A stretch of 63,548 nucleotides of DNA from Magnetococcales bacterium. GTDB lineage: Bacteria > Pseudomonadota > Magnetococcia > Magnetococcales > UBA8363. The first letter of the stretch is position 1. Each line of letters starts with the position of its first letter. The notes beneath the pieces were generated by a model. That model had not been told where the DNA came from and did not search any database. It saw only the letters and a program-made list of their open reading frames with translations. The stretch is taken from assembly GCA_002753515.1 (NCBI GenBank), contig PEAK01000019.1, positions 1 to 63,548 of the forward strand. Direction: 5' to 3'. Both the position numbers and the translations under genes were made by a program. This document shows, piece after piece, positions 50,801 to 58,293 of this stretch.

Positions 50801-52605
50801 TCATTCGATGCCACCTGCACCGGTGGCGTTGTTTGCGTCGGTTGTGACGTTTGCGTCGGTTGTGACGTTTGCGTCGGTTGCTGGGTCGTTGCCTGGGTCG
50901 TTTGCGATGGTGACGTACTCGGATTGACTACAACCTGAGGAGGCGGAATATATTCGTTCGTCGTCGGAGTCACCGGGGTATTGACAACTGTCTTGATATA
51001 ACTGGAAACTTTCAAAATATCTTTGGCGATTGAATCCTGCAAGACATTGTTAGAACTGGCATTCTTCTGATCATTATAGACCGGGGTCACAACAGGTGTG
51101 ATGACATTGGAAACAGGGAGATTGTTAGCAGTAGCGAGCAGATTGCTGGTCGGATACAGAACCGCCTTGATATCCTGTATATGAAGATCAGCCGGAGGGG
51201 CCACAGGTTGCAGGACCGCCTGTTGATCCGCGACAGGGGCAGCCGCAGGAGATAATGGGTTGCCTTTCAGCAAAGCCGCGTCGACACCAGTCTTGCCCAC
51301 AGAAGCGGGATCGGGGGGGACCAAAGACAAGGCCGAATCCTTTGCCGAACCAGCATCACCTGCTGTTTTGGCCGCCGCAGGATCGGGAGGCACCAGAGAC
51401 ATGGCCGAATCCTTTGCCGAACCAGCATCAGCGGCCTTATCCGCCTTGTCGCCCGTTCCATCCTTGGCATGAGCATCATCCTTGCCATCCTTGTTGCCAT
51501 GCGCGTCACCATCCGCCGCCTTGTTGGACGCATGTTCATCAGACGACTGGGCATCGTGTCCATCCTTCTTCGCCCCATCCTTATCGTGCTGCTCCCCCTC
51601 CTTCGGAGCATTGGTACCGTCTTTGTTGGTGTGATCGGGATCATTGGCCTTCTTGAGGATTTCCACCTCCTTGGCCTTGTTGATCGATTGATTGGAAACC
51701 TTGTTTTCGAAGTGTTGGATCAATTGTTCCGGGGCCTGAAAGATGGCCTGCGGCGCCCCACCCCCAAAACGAACCGCCGTCGCCATGCCGGGTTGCGTCA
51801 GTGTGACCATACCCTTGCCCAAAATATCGGAAATCTCCAACGTACCGGTTTTGTGAACCACCGTGGTACCACCGGTCGGGTCCACCTCACCCATCAACTC
51901 GCTGCCACGAATACCGATCGTCGCCGTTGGCGTCTTGATGGTCGAGTGGCGCCCCTCGTGAACATGACCGATCTCACCACTGGCATAACGAAACGCCCCG
52001 GCCAAAACCGTTGCGGTGAACTGCCCCTTGCCTTCGGTCGGGTTGAACACATATTCGTTGATGAGGGCGCGTGATGTTTCGGCAACCTGAAAAACCGTGC
52101 CATCCTTGAAAACCAGTTTGGCCAAACCACCTTTGGCGGTACTGATTTGATCACCCACCTGAATGGGATCGCCATCCTTCAAGGGACGCACCACCCCATC
52201 CTTGCCGCGGGCCTCCACAGAGCCCACCACCGACTCAATTTTTCCGACGACCTGAATTTCCCCTCCGGTACCACTCGCAGCTTCCGTTGGCCCCGCCAAC
52301 ATCACTGGCATCTGGTCGATCGCGATCAGCGCCTTGACGGTGTCGAACGTGACTCCCGACCCATTGGCCAGGACCAGCGGTGGTGGATGCGGCAAGGAAA
52401 AATAACCTTCGACACGTACCATTTCCCCGGTCGGGCTGGTAATGATCAAATCCTGCCCTTCTCGTGCATACCCCCCCTCGAGAAGAAACGAGGCATCCGG
52501 CAATTCAACCGAGGGCTGGTCAGCGGCGGCATGAATCGTGATCATACCGCTCTTGGCTGCGACTTGGCTGTTTTTGGGTTCGGAATGTGGCAAAGGATGG
52601 AGCAT
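41833..52605 (-). CDS. Giant FecR/cadherin/FG-GAP/RTX surface protein (3,590 aa), type I secretion substrate
   Basis: No Sec signal. N-terminus: a short beta domain (SFLLEGGYAREGQDLIITSP), then a FecR-like domain (about 116-285, GKIESVVGSVEARGKDG...TATIGIRGSE) like the retention module of LapA-type adhesins. A Lys/Asp/His-rich linker and Pro/Thr/Gln repeats follow (about 310-600), then a VDSAVGGVTYKT module (619-745), a cadherin-like repeat, five and later two more ~108-aa repeats, two Ig-like domains, an RTX block near 2188, seven FG-GAP blades (about 2600-3060; GDFNGDGYDDVVIG), a second RTX block (GGAGNDVL) near 3100, and EF-hand-like loops (DLNGDGIGL, DTNHDGVIN, DANQDHLIN) near 3255-3370. 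AGGAT lies about 8 nt before the ATG. It is the first gene of the operon with its own TolC, ABC and HlyD. No clean TAAG-type site is seen; PAAAK and PAAAP lie at 409-455. Confidence 0.93.
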   Translation of the reverse strand: MLHPLPHSEPKNSQVAAKSGMITIHAAADQPSVELPDASFLLEGGYAREGQDLIITSPTGEMVRVEGYFSLPHPPPLVLANGSGVTFDTVKALIAIDQMPVMLAGPTEAASGTGGEIQVVGKIESVVGSVEARGKDGVVRPLKDGDPIQVGDQISTAKGGLAKLVFKDGTVFQVAETSRALINEYVFNPTEGKGQFTATVLAGAFRYASGEIGHVHEGRHSTIKTPTATIGIRGSELMGEVDPTGGTTVVHKTGTLEISDILGKGMVTLTQPGMATAVRFGGGAPQAIFQAPEQLIQHFENKVSNQSINKAKEVEILKKANDPDHTNKDGTNAPKEGEQHDKDGAKKDGHDAQSSDEHASNKAADGDAHGNKDGKDDAHAKDGTGDKADKAADAGSAKDSAMSLVPPDPAAAKTAGDAGSAKDSALSLVPPDPASVGKTGVDAALLKGNPLSPAAAPVADQQAVLQPVAPPADLHIQDIKAVLYPTSNLLATANNLPVSNVITPVVTPVYNDQKNASSNNVLQDSIAKDILKVSSYIKTVVNTPVTPTTNEYIPPPQVVVNPSTSPSQTTQATTQQPTQTSQPTQTSQPTQTTPPVQVASNETPTTSTPTINPELIRKGVFVDSAVGGVTYKTATFSGLTNADGSFQFLQGEKVIFSLGNVVLGESQAQEVVTPAELGGGVNSDTTVNILRFLQSLDADGDPSNGISISETVRQEAKTQSIDFSVSKEAFAASPVVTQIVKSAGHEQMVSIEKAISHFLVSQPAYTPITAMASSVDQLNENPDTLHGPLKIASLTVTGASPNVVHFAVTGGDDASLFQIQGSDLYLNANAVVDYEQKATLKVDITATSDNLPLNPYSSLFTFKVLNVNEAPTLTSVTGPVATVGEDTTATITLADLLAHGNAADVDSLVDTVVVRSVTSGQLLIGTSPETATPWVSGTNDILDATHHAYWTGALNANGLLDAFAVVVRDSGGLESAVPVPVKVAVTPVNDVPVLTSFTGSVATIPGNTQATITFDDLLLQSDAKDVDGTIQGFVVKGVPMGQLMIGTSPETASPWMVGSNDVVDAMHSAYWNGSPSVHGTFQALSVVARDDMGGVSQTPVMVSLDVTEVTPVNQGPVLTSFNGSVVTVAEDTQATITFDDLLLHGDAKDVDGTIQGFVVKGVPTGTLLIGGTPETATPWMVGVNDTVDVTHSAYWMGSPNVHGTFQALSVVARDDAGAVSSIPVMVSLDVTPVNDVPTLTGFTGSVVTVAEDTRATITFSDLLLHGDAKDTDGTIQGFVVKGVPTGTLWIGGTPETATPWMSGSNDTIDMTQNAYWNAAPGAHGLFNALNVVARDNNGAVSPTPVSVSLEVTSVNDVPTLTGFTGSVATIPEDTQATITFSDLLLHGDAMDADGTIQGFVVQGVPTGQLLIGTSPGTATPWMMGSNDTVDAMHNAYWSAAPDAHGIFTALSVVAQDNNGTLSPTPVSVTLEVTPVNDIPVGSLTIAGNAIQNATLSVINTLVDPDETGPMNFSYQWQADGSTIVGVTGDHLLLTENEVGKKITVTAIYSDGFGQPGQVSSAATDTVVNVNDAPMGSVIIQGTVAEGQTLTATNTLMDADGMGTVGYQWMAGGVAIEGATGDTLLLSDPLLGQTISVVASYVDGHGTAESVTSNTTGPVTPPTQLVFTITGNEDTPISFSPIQTQLSSLAGNVPGDVYVMISGMPTGATLSAGTNNGYGSWTLTPQQILSGLTITPPSNSANDFDLNVVVMPSGSEMYYGSPLGYGTVHVEVNAVADTPVILPSLETSLTFQGFETGIGTTSTLGNVQVVGSTGYATPTQGTQQVQLSNMGVSRSEIETFLGLASGGLTANDGTVTNGSAIKMNMALLAGGAVHLDWLFKTNDYLPYNDFAFVSIWVPGDATATFQRLSDVSQIGNYGNSGYHTFDYTAPTSGMYTIGLGVVNVRDTSVDSVAYVDNIRNAGGEVTTSSIPLSFTASSSDTDGSESSTFTLYGVPATVTLSQGIDQGNGTWLLTAAQMSGLTLTPPQDSSENFFLTVTATRTEAENGSTASSTETVWVDVTGTEGTLEPGGVGNAGRLTVAHYGTSLVLDPTAVVHLELGGTVSNTQYDHLVIPGKVVWGGTVSVDLINGFTPTVGDQFQVVSSGQSLGGAGHVQGVDLGNGMVLEPLFTEFGLNLVTRSVTYQGTSGNDEYVGSGDKDIVMAGGGNDTLTAWGSDMLFGGDGNDAFTMSDTSFSMIDGGAGIDTLKVGLSFFDISAVSGYRLSGIDIIDMMAGSGSHVLKLSPEMVGHLPDAGGELRVWGDSSDSLAIGTGWGTPATINDADGHTYNEYTQGSMTLLVDSTIQVTTADNFLPTLTGFPSAVTTVNEDMQATITLSGLLNHSDAADLDGQVTGFVVKSVASGQLMIGGSAGTATTWVAGVNDTVDATHNAYWTGDLNANGSLSAFNAVALDNLGGQSATPQLATVDVTSVNDVPTLTNFSAPVGTIGDGAEATITLQDMLSYSNAMDMDGTVTGFVVTAVDQGTLKIGTSAQDAYYWSPYYNNVVDATHNAYWTAPTNVLGSNIGALHVVAMDDQGASSTNPVSVAMKVEHNVAVSSLVATAGFVVDGALAGDQTGYAVSAAGDFNHDGIDDFLIGAPGVGANSSQIGAAYVIYGNTMGFPSHLDLSMQSNNDRFQLDGVSNGDHAGSSVGSAGDFNGDGYDDVVIGSPHSTGIDYLKSGETSVVFGSGALQSSAQSLFNLGAGTGFRIAGVNTDDYSGSSVSSAGDVNGDGIDDLLVGAPYATGSVANSGVAYVVYGSQTLYASLTTQNMPIGLGSLDASTGLRVSGMTMGQMLGFSVNRAGDFNGDGIGDLIVGAPDTSSDNPGNGAAYVVFGQGAGFGAATNLDVSALVGSNGFKLSSNVAGDGFGVSVKSAGDVNGDGYDDLIIGADGAGPNGAGKSYVVFGAGVTSAGVLDVSTLAGSNGFAIKGAAAYDQTGVSVSSAGDMNGDGYADLIVGTNSGTATVLFGKASGFNAEVDLANLDPAAGFQITGSVGHIAVSGAGDVNHDGLDDVILGAQETGVDGTMFGSSTVVFGNQWNTGGAAAQTMGGSTDAEILHGGASDDVLEGNGGADVLIGGAGNDVLAIADATFQRVDGGGGMDALRLDGNLNLTLTPTLAGRIHNIEVIDLQYGDFGHALEMTSIEIKQMIGSGHMLRVQGDAMDSLFLSDLGWTQTNSVPVPFDGHDYNVYQKGGITVQVDATINTSVGVDPVVLDLNGDGIGLTDRDHGVQFDMNLTGKPQATGWVNPSDAFLSLDTNHDGVINDASELFSERMFKGVHSGMEALAKFDANQDHLINANDAVFKDLLLWQDASHNGISEADELSTLAGKGIGSIQLDTTTDGHWQGSNRVLTNGHFTYTDGHDGQLSEVALQSGGRDGATHTGDAFGQLLHGREANYTDLFSSHGVVESGQPGQGIYPVAKSNTGQQASEGLFHGNQLGGGVGASPEEVAGGPSLHQALASFLHPDQSSVSGPDAWGRYDTQGQGVVSLASLMKSGTHGDHMAFLDPGVNATQDHSQVDHDTVGNVPTHWLDGAPPVDDVLHHPVHALGG
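50826..50885 (-). repeat. Three ~18-bp repeats in the giant gene's linker
   Basis: The unit gtttgcgtcggttgtgac is repeated three times and encodes T-S-Q-P-T-Q, part of a Pro/Thr/Gln linker between the FecR-like region and the adhesive domains. Confidence 0.8.
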
Positions 52606-52896
52606 TGTGACTATCCTGTTCTGGAGCCTCGCCTATTTTAACGATGCGAGTCGGAATGGGGGCTGGGAAAAAGCTTCCACGCCAACCATACGGTCCTATT
52701 CAATTATGCAATTATTGTACTGATCTGGCTGCACATTCAACGATAATTTATTTTATCAAGCAATCAAAAATTTAGCGGTACGGTGTGGATCGGCACGATG
52801 CACGCCTCGATAGCGCGTTCCCGCCACCATGAAACCATGGGGGAAATCACTTGGCAACACCATGAAAATCAGGCAGCGTGAAAGAGATGGTCCGTC
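52606..52896. promoter_or_regulatory. Divergent promoter region of the giant secretion operon and the glycan genes
   Basis: This 291-bp region, AT-rich around 52690-52770, separates the minus-strand operon from the plus-strand glycosyltransferase gene. On the minus strand TACAAT (52714-52719) is a fair -10 with TTGAAT (52735-52740) 15 bp upstream, a short spacing. No stronger promoter or known riboswitch is evident. Confidence 0.25.
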
Positions 52897-53997
52897 TTGA
52901 CGTCAACTTTGAATTTGTTTTTTTTGTTCAAAGAGACTATTGTTTACACTGGGATTCCGATCCCCCTCATTCATCCTCATACAGCGAATCAGGACTCCTC
53001 CTTGCCACCCCCCCCGCATCCACTCCCGACGCCAACGCTTTCCGTGATCATCCCCGTCTATAACGAGGAGGACAACATTCTCCCCCTTTGCCAAGACCTG
53101 CTGGCGGTTTTGGAAACAATCGCGTTACCCTTCGAGGTCATCCTGGTCGACGATGGCAGCCTGGACCAATCTCAGAAACGATTGCAGGAAGTGGCAGCTT
53201 GGCATCCATCATTTAAAATCATCCGGTTCCGACGCAATTTTGGTCAAACCGCCGCCATCATGGCAGGTATTGATCACTCCCTAGGGGAAATCATCATCCC
53301 CATGGACTCGGATCGACAAAACGACCCCAAAGACATCCCAAGATTGCTGGATAAACTCAATCAGGGCTACGATGTCGTATCGGGCTGGCGCAAAGAGCGC
53401 AAGGACAACTCCTTGATTCGTACTATGCCCAGTCGCATCGCCAACCGGCTGATCTCCAAAATTTCAGGGGTTGTTCTGCATGATTACGGATGCACCATCA
53501 AAGCCTATCGTCGTAGCGTCATCCACGGGGTCAAGCTATACGGCGAAATGCACCGTTTCATACCCATATACGCCCACTGGATGGGGGCCTCGGTCACCGA
53601 ACTGGAGGTCTCGCACCATGCCAGGGAATTCGGTCTGTCGAAATACGGCCTCAACCGTATCGTCAAGGTCACTCTCGATTTGATCGTGGTAAAATTCCTC
53701 GGAAAATATTTCGTCAAACCCATCTATCTTTTCGGTGGATTCGGACTGTTCGCCCTCCTGATCTCATTTCTCAGTGGCGGCTACGCGGTCTATCTGAAAT
53801 TTTTTGAAGACACATCACTCATCAAAACCCCTTTGCCTCTGGCATCGGTCATGGCCTTCATGATCGGCATCATGGCCATTCTCCTGGGATTGGTCGCCGA
53901 AATGCTGGTCCGCACCTATTTTGAATCTCAGGGACGCAGTGCCTACCTTGTACAATCAACCACCAACTTCCCCCCCGCCGATGACGCCAACCCCTAA
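52897..53997 (+). CDS. GT2 glycosyltransferase with two membrane segments
   Basis: A 366-aa family 2 glycosyltransferase of the polyprenyl-phosphate type. The GT-A motifs are VIIPVYNEEDN, VDDGSLDQS, FGQTAAIMAGID and MDSDRQNDP. Two C-terminal TM helices lie at about 275-300 and 320-345. It would transfer a sugar to a lipid carrier at the cytoplasmic face. The start is unclear: a TTG at 52897 follows aaagagatgg and gives a 45-residue preface with no clear function, and no ATG lies before the catalytic motif. It begins the surface-glycan region and is followed after 22 bp by a large membrane protein. Confidence 0.88.
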   Translation: MTSTLNLFFLFKETIVYTGIPIPLIHPHTANQDSSLPPPPHPLPTPTLSVIIPVYNEEDNILPLCQDLLAVLETIALPFEVILVDDGSLDQSQKRLQEVAAWHPSFKIIRFRRNFGQTAAIMAGIDHSLGEIIIPMDSDRQNDPKDIPRLLDKLNQGYDVVSGWRKERKDNSLIRTMPSRIANRLISKISGVVLHDYGCTIKAYRRSVIHGVKLYGEMHRFIPIYAHWMGASVTELEVSHHAREFGLSKYGLNRIVKVTLDLIVVKFLGKYFVKPIYLFGGFGLFALLISFLSGGYAVYLKFFEDTSLIKTPLPLASVMAFMIGIMAILLGLVAEMLVRTYFESQGRSAYLVQSTTNFPPADDANP

Positions 53998-54019
53998 TGT
54001 GCGCTACCTGTAGAAATCC

Positions 54020-56059
54020 ATGAATACTTTCGCCACTCTTTCCAGATCCGTCCGCACGCTTCTCGCAAGGCTTCGACCCGCGACCGAACCACCATCGCAC
54101 CCCGGATCACGAACCGCATGGATACTTTTCGCTGCTGCACTGCTCTTCGCAATAAGTCTCAAATTCAGCATCACCATCATTCCCATGCTGCAACGCCCCA
54201 TTCCCGTGGAAGCTGACGATAACTTCACCAGGATATTCCACAGCATTCGCATCACCAACTGCTTTACCCAGAACTGCCCAGCCCTGCAAAGCTTGCGCAA
54301 TCAATTCAATTCCTTTCCGGGCAATAGCGCAACCGAAGACTATGATCTCTGGGACCTATGGGTTCGGGCATCCACAGTATCCGAACCTTGGCCCAACCTC
54401 CTGGAAAGGGGAATGCATCGGTTGGGACTCTCTTATGTGGACAGCTTCAATCTTCTGACATCGTTTTATCCCCTGCTCGTCATGTCCGCAATGGGCTACT
54501 GGTTATGGGTCTCATTCGGTCCCGGTCCCGCAGCAGTGGCCCTTACACTTCTCTCCGTCATGGACATTGATCTTTTACTGATCAAACCCAATGAGTTCGT
54601 GCTTGGACTTGCCTTGATCACCTGGGCATATATCCGCCAACGTGGCGCATCAAGTGCACGTTTTTTATTCTTCATGATATTTATCATGTCGGGTTGGCAT
54701 ATGATCGGCAAAATGTGGTCCGTGGTATCCCTTCTTATTTATTGGTGGTTCGCTAGGCGACCTCTGACCAATAGCGAAAAGAAATGGTTGATCGGATCTT
54801 TGGTCTTAATCCTGCTGTTTTTCCTCCTGCCCCTGTTATCGGTGTCCGGCTCGGGGGTTCCAACACTGGATGGGATCACAAAACATTCCCCCTTGGAGCT
54901 ATTTTCTTTCCATTTGCCAGTCATTATTGAAAGATTTAGAAGCACCATCATTTTTTTCAAAAACCCGATGTTCATCGTTATCCTGCTGGGTATCGGCTTA
55001 CTCTCCCTTTCCAAGAATGAGCGCTACGAAACACTGTTTTGGATGCTCCTGCTCGTCATGTTACTGTTGGCCTCGTTGATCGATTTCCAACCGGTCCATC
55101 CCGGCCATCTCTTGAAGCGCATTTGGGTCATGTTCATCATTCTTCTGACCGGCATATTCTCATATGGCATCTATCATTGGGCGAATCGCCTGCAACGCAT
55201 GACCACGGAAGTATGGCAAATCGCAAACAATGACTCGGAATCCACCCGCACCATTTTCACCTGGGTCCTTATTCTGGGCTTTTCCTTATCCTTGGTGGAC
55301 CAACTGGTTTTCCAAATCACCACCTCTTTGAAATCAACACCTCATTTCATCAATCGCTTCAGAACGCAACACAATTTTGCATTGGGACCTGCACAACCCC
55401 GATTGTTGTACACCGGCAGCACACCATGCAAGAACGTACTTTATACCGATATCACTTTAGCCATGTATTATCTGGCCTATGGCGGTTATGACTGCGGCGC
55501 TTTCCGCCATTCCTTTAACCAGAAAAGCAGTGCTTGGCTCAACAAGCAAGCCAATATTTCCCATCTGGTTACCTGGAACCCGATCAACAAAGACTACGGC
55601 AATCTCCCCATCTCCCAACAGCGTCCCATCACCATCTATTTTGACGATAAACCGAAAGATGGGGATTGGAAAATCGGCCTGCTCAATTCAGGATCCGCCC
55701 CGGTCACGGTTCAACTGCGTCAAGCCGGTGGGAAACTTGTTCTCGACAAGGAATTGCCAGCCGGATGGAATGGTTGGTGGAACCCGGGATCCGTCGCTCA
55801 GTTCGCCAGTCAGACCCTGGTCCTGGCCCCTCTGGATCACGGAAAATTGTTACTGACTGGCATGCGCGTCGGCGATTCTGGTCTGCCCGGGCTACGCTGG
55901 CCATGGGATCAAGGGATCAAACTCTCTGTCACCGATGCCAAGGCGGAAGGGGGAATACGGTTTTTCAATTTTTCCAGTTCCGGTCTGTGGCCAGATAGCA
56001 ATAAGATTATCACTGTATTGGACGATTCGGGCAGCTCAGTGCTTGCTACTGTACAATAG
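54020..56059 (+). CDS. Large multi-pass membrane protein, possible glycosyltransferase or flippase-associated
   Basis: A 679-aa protein. A short cytosolic N-terminus and TM1 (LFAAALLFAISLKFSITII by approximation, residues 31-50) precede a periplasmic stretch with DDNFTRIFHSIRITNCF (a GT-C-like acidic loop), about ten TM helices to residue 445, and a soluble C-terminal domain of about 230 aa. The layout resembles GT-C enzymes or membrane proteins beside GtrB homologues, which use lipid-linked sugars on the periplasmic side. I do not recognise a named family. It lies between the GT2 gene and a radical SAM gene on the same strand. Confidence 0.75.
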   Translation: MNTFATLSRSVRTLLARLRPATEPPSHPGSRTAWILFAAALLFAISLKFSITIIPMLQRPIPVEADDNFTRIFHSIRITNCFTQNCPALQSLRNQFNSFPGNSATEDYDLWDLWVRASTVSEPWPNLLERGMHRLGLSYVDSFNLLTSFYPLLVMSAMGYWLWVSFGPGPAAVALTLLSVMDIDLLLIKPNEFVLGLALITWAYIRQRGASSARFLFFMIFIMSGWHMIGKMWSVVSLLIYWWFARRPLTNSEKKWLIGSLVLILLFFLLPLLSVSGSGVPTLDGITKHSPLELFSFHLPVIIERFRSTIIFFKNPMFIVILLGIGLLSLSKNERYETLFWMLLLVMLLLASLIDFQPVHPGHLLKRIWVMFIILLTGIFSYGIYHWANRLQRMTTEVWQIANNDSESTRTIFTWVLILGFSLSLVDQLVFQITTSLKSTPHFINRFRTQHNFALGPAQPRLLYTGSTPCKNVLYTDITLAMYYLAYGGYDCGAFRHSFNQKSSAWLNKQANISHLVTWNPINKDYGNLPISQQRPITIYFDDKPKDGDWKIGLLNSGSAPVTVQLRQAGGKLVLDKELPAGWNGWWNPGSVAQFASQTLVLAPLDHGKLLLTGMRVGDSGLPGLRWPWDQGIKLSVTDAKAEGGIRFFNFSSSGLWPDSNKIITVLDDSGSSVLATVQ

Positions 56060-56079
56060 AGACGATAAGGACTTGCAAG

Positions 56080-57252
56080 ATGGATTTCTCAGGAAACCAT
56101 AATCTGACTCGTAGCGAATTGGATTGTCTGCATGCGGAGTTCGATCGGGTACTTGCCAGTCCCTGGTGTCAACGAGCCCTGCTGTGGAGAATGCACGCCA
56201 ACAGGATTTCTCAAAGTGCTTACATTCTTTTGCGGTCTTATAATATTATCCCAAATATATTAAAAGGTGTTGCTGCGGGATTGATGGGCCAAAGTCCCAC
56301 TTTAAGATCTTTGGAACTGGCTGTTACTTACCGCTGCAATGCCAAATGTGAACAGTGTTCCTGTCGACTGGAAATGGATATGGAACGCGAGCGCAAAGAA
56401 CACCTGACCGTGGACGAATACAAGAGTGCCATCGATCAGGCTCGGGAAATGGGAGCATTCCAGTTTCTCATCAATGGTGGCGAGCCCATGCTGGGTGCCG
56501 ACCTTGTTTTTGATCTGATTGCCTATATCAAGAAAAACAAACAGAACTATGTGCATCTGTGTACCAACGGCTATCTCCTGAATCGGGAACGTATCGATCA
56601 ATTAGCCAATTTGCATTTGGATTCGGTGGAAATGGGACTGGACTCGGCTTTCCCGGAAATCCACGACGCCAACCGCATGCCAGGCAGCTTCCAAAAAATC
56701 ATGGAATGCACCGATTTGTTCCGCAGGCATGGTATTCTGGTGATTTACAATACGGTCCTGACGAACCAGAAAGTCCAATCCGACGACATCCTGCTCACCT
56801 GCCAACTCGCCGCAAAAAATGGGTGTCTGTTGCAAATCACCCCAGCCTGCTTGACGGGTGCCTACAAGAATCGCCTTGATTTGTTGTTGACGGATAAGAC
56901 GAAACTGTATTTCATCTGGCTGTTATCCAAATATTGGAGCAATCGCTCCGACCTGTATTCAAGTCTGACAAACATTCGTTGCCCAGCCGCCCGCGAAAAA
57001 ATAGGTTTGCAACCCTATGGCGATGTGGTTTCCTGTCCTTTGATCCAAATTCCCTATGGGAATATTCGTCACACCCCACTACGTGAAATTCAAGCCAAAA
57101 TGTTATTGAATCCCTATTATCACCTGAAAGAAACACAAGGTTGCCTGCCTTCCATGAGTGAAACCTTTATTCGCGAATATCTGCTGGACCCGCATCATGA
57201 TTGTCAAACTACCCCGATGCGGAAACATCAGTCCGCCGAAAAGGGCAGATGA
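56080..57252 (+). CDS. Radical SAM enzyme with SPASM-like C-terminus
   Basis: A 390-aa protein. The [4Fe-4S]/SAM motif CxxxCxxC is C86, C90 and C93 (TYRCNAKCEQCSC). The NGGEPML motif and HLCTNGYLL strand are typical of the AdoMet radical barrel. Further Cys residues (NIRCPAAREKIG, VVSCPLIQ, TQGCLP) suggest an auxiliary cluster as in SPASM/twitch proteins. An 80-residue N-terminal helical extension precedes the barrel. AAGGA lies 8 nt before the ATG, 20 bp after the membrane protein gene. In surface-glycan loci such enzymes modify sugars, lipids or peptides; the substrate here is unknown. Confidence 0.85.
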   Translation: MDFSGNHNLTRSELDCLHAEFDRVLASPWCQRALLWRMHANRISQSAYILLRSYNIIPNILKGVAAGLMGQSPTLRSLELAVTYRCNAKCEQCSCRLEMDMERERKEHLTVDEYKSAIDQAREMGAFQFLINGGEPMLGADLVFDLIAYIKKNKQNYVHLCTNGYLLNRERIDQLANLHLDSVEMGLDSAFPEIHDANRMPGSFQKIMECTDLFRRHGILVIYNTVLTNQKVQSDDILLTCQLAAKNGCLLQITPACLTGAYKNRLDLLLTDKTKLYFIWLLSKYWSNRSDLYSSLTNIRCPAAREKIGLQPYGDVVSCPLIQIPYGNIRHTPLREIQAKMLLNPYYHLKETQGCLPSMSETFIREYLLDPHHDCQTTPMRKHQSAEKGR

Positions 57253-57285
57253 CCCACCCCTTGGACGATATCCAGGAGGCAAACG

Positions 57286-58230
57286 ATGACGAACTCAATG
57301 ACATGCCGAATCTGTGGTGCCAAGCATGGAGAAATTATGGTGCGGGGTATTCGCGATTGGGAATATGGCATTCCCGGTCAGTTCGACTACGTGCGCTGTT
57401 CCAGCTGCGGTATCGTGCAAATCGACCCATTCCCCGGTTTGGATGACCTGCAAAACGCCTATGACATCGACTATCATGGTCATGCCGGTGCTGCGGAACG
57501 GGGGAGATTATTCCAAACACTGTTTGCTTTAAACGATTTTTTCAGTATGCGATCATTGCAACGTCACCTGCAACCAGGCAGCGCCATACTGGACGTCGGT
57601 TGCGGCAGTGGTGAATTCCTGACCAAACTGAAAGCCCTGCAACCCGGTTCTTTGGAAGGAATCGATTTCAGTGCCAAGGCGGTCGCCATGGCCCGGTCTC
57701 GTGGAATCAAGGTTTTTCAGGGCGTCTTTGCCGAATTTCTTTCAGCGGATGAGACATATGACGCCATTTTCATGAATAATTATCTGGAGCATGTACTCGA
57801 CCCGGTAGCGGAATTGCTCAAGGCGCGCCGCTTGTTGAAGCAAAATGGGATGCTGTTGGGAGAAGTACCCAATTTTAGTTCTTTTGACCGTTTTCTGTTC
57901 GGCAAATACTGGGGGGGCAACCATGTGCCACGACATACTTTCCAGTTTGAACCGCAGACACTGACCAATCTTCTTGAACGGACAGGATTTGGACAGATTT
58001 CGATCAAGTGCCTTTTGAATCCAAGCCATTTGGCTTTGTCCATCCAGAATTACCTGCAACGCAACACCTTCGACTTGCGCCATAACCCGGCTCTCGACAA
58101 AGGGCGTGCCAAAGGGTATTATGCCCCGCTGTTAATGGGCATGTTGCCTGTGAATGTCATACCGACTCTGTTGCAACGCAGTGGCTCCATGCATTTCACA
58201 GCAAGGATCAACACGCGGTATTCACTGTGA
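57286..58230 (+). CDS. SAM-dependent methyltransferase with N-terminal zinc ribbon
   Basis: A 314-aa class I methyltransferase of the type found in sugar-methylation and polysaccharide loci. Two CxxC pairs at the N-terminus (TCRICG, VRCSSCGIV) form a likely zinc ribbon. The SAM site is ILDVGCGSGEFLTKL (motif I) with EGIDFS and NNYLEHVLDP (motif IV). AGGAGG lies 6 nt before the ATG. It lies 33 bp after the radical SAM gene. It converges with another methyltransferase across 62 bp. It probably methylates a glycan or nucleotide-sugar precursor. Confidence 0.9.
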   Translation: MTNSMTCRICGAKHGEIMVRGIRDWEYGIPGQFDYVRCSSCGIVQIDPFPGLDDLQNAYDIDYHGHAGAAERGRLFQTLFALNDFFSMRSLQRHLQPGSAILDVGCGSGEFLTKLKALQPGSLEGIDFSAKAVAMARSRGIKVFQGVFAEFLSADETYDAIFMNNYLEHVLDPVAELLKARRLLKQNGMLLGEVPNFSSFDRFLFGKYWGGNHVPRHTFQFEPQTLTNLLERTGFGQISIKCLLNPSHLALSIQNYLQRNTFDLRHNPALDKGRAKGYYAPLLMGMLPVNVIPTLLQRSGSMHFTARINTRYSL

Positions 58231-58293
58231 AAGGGTGAAAATGAGTATCGCCTATCCGCAATATACAATACGAAATATTTGGAAATTTGCGGC

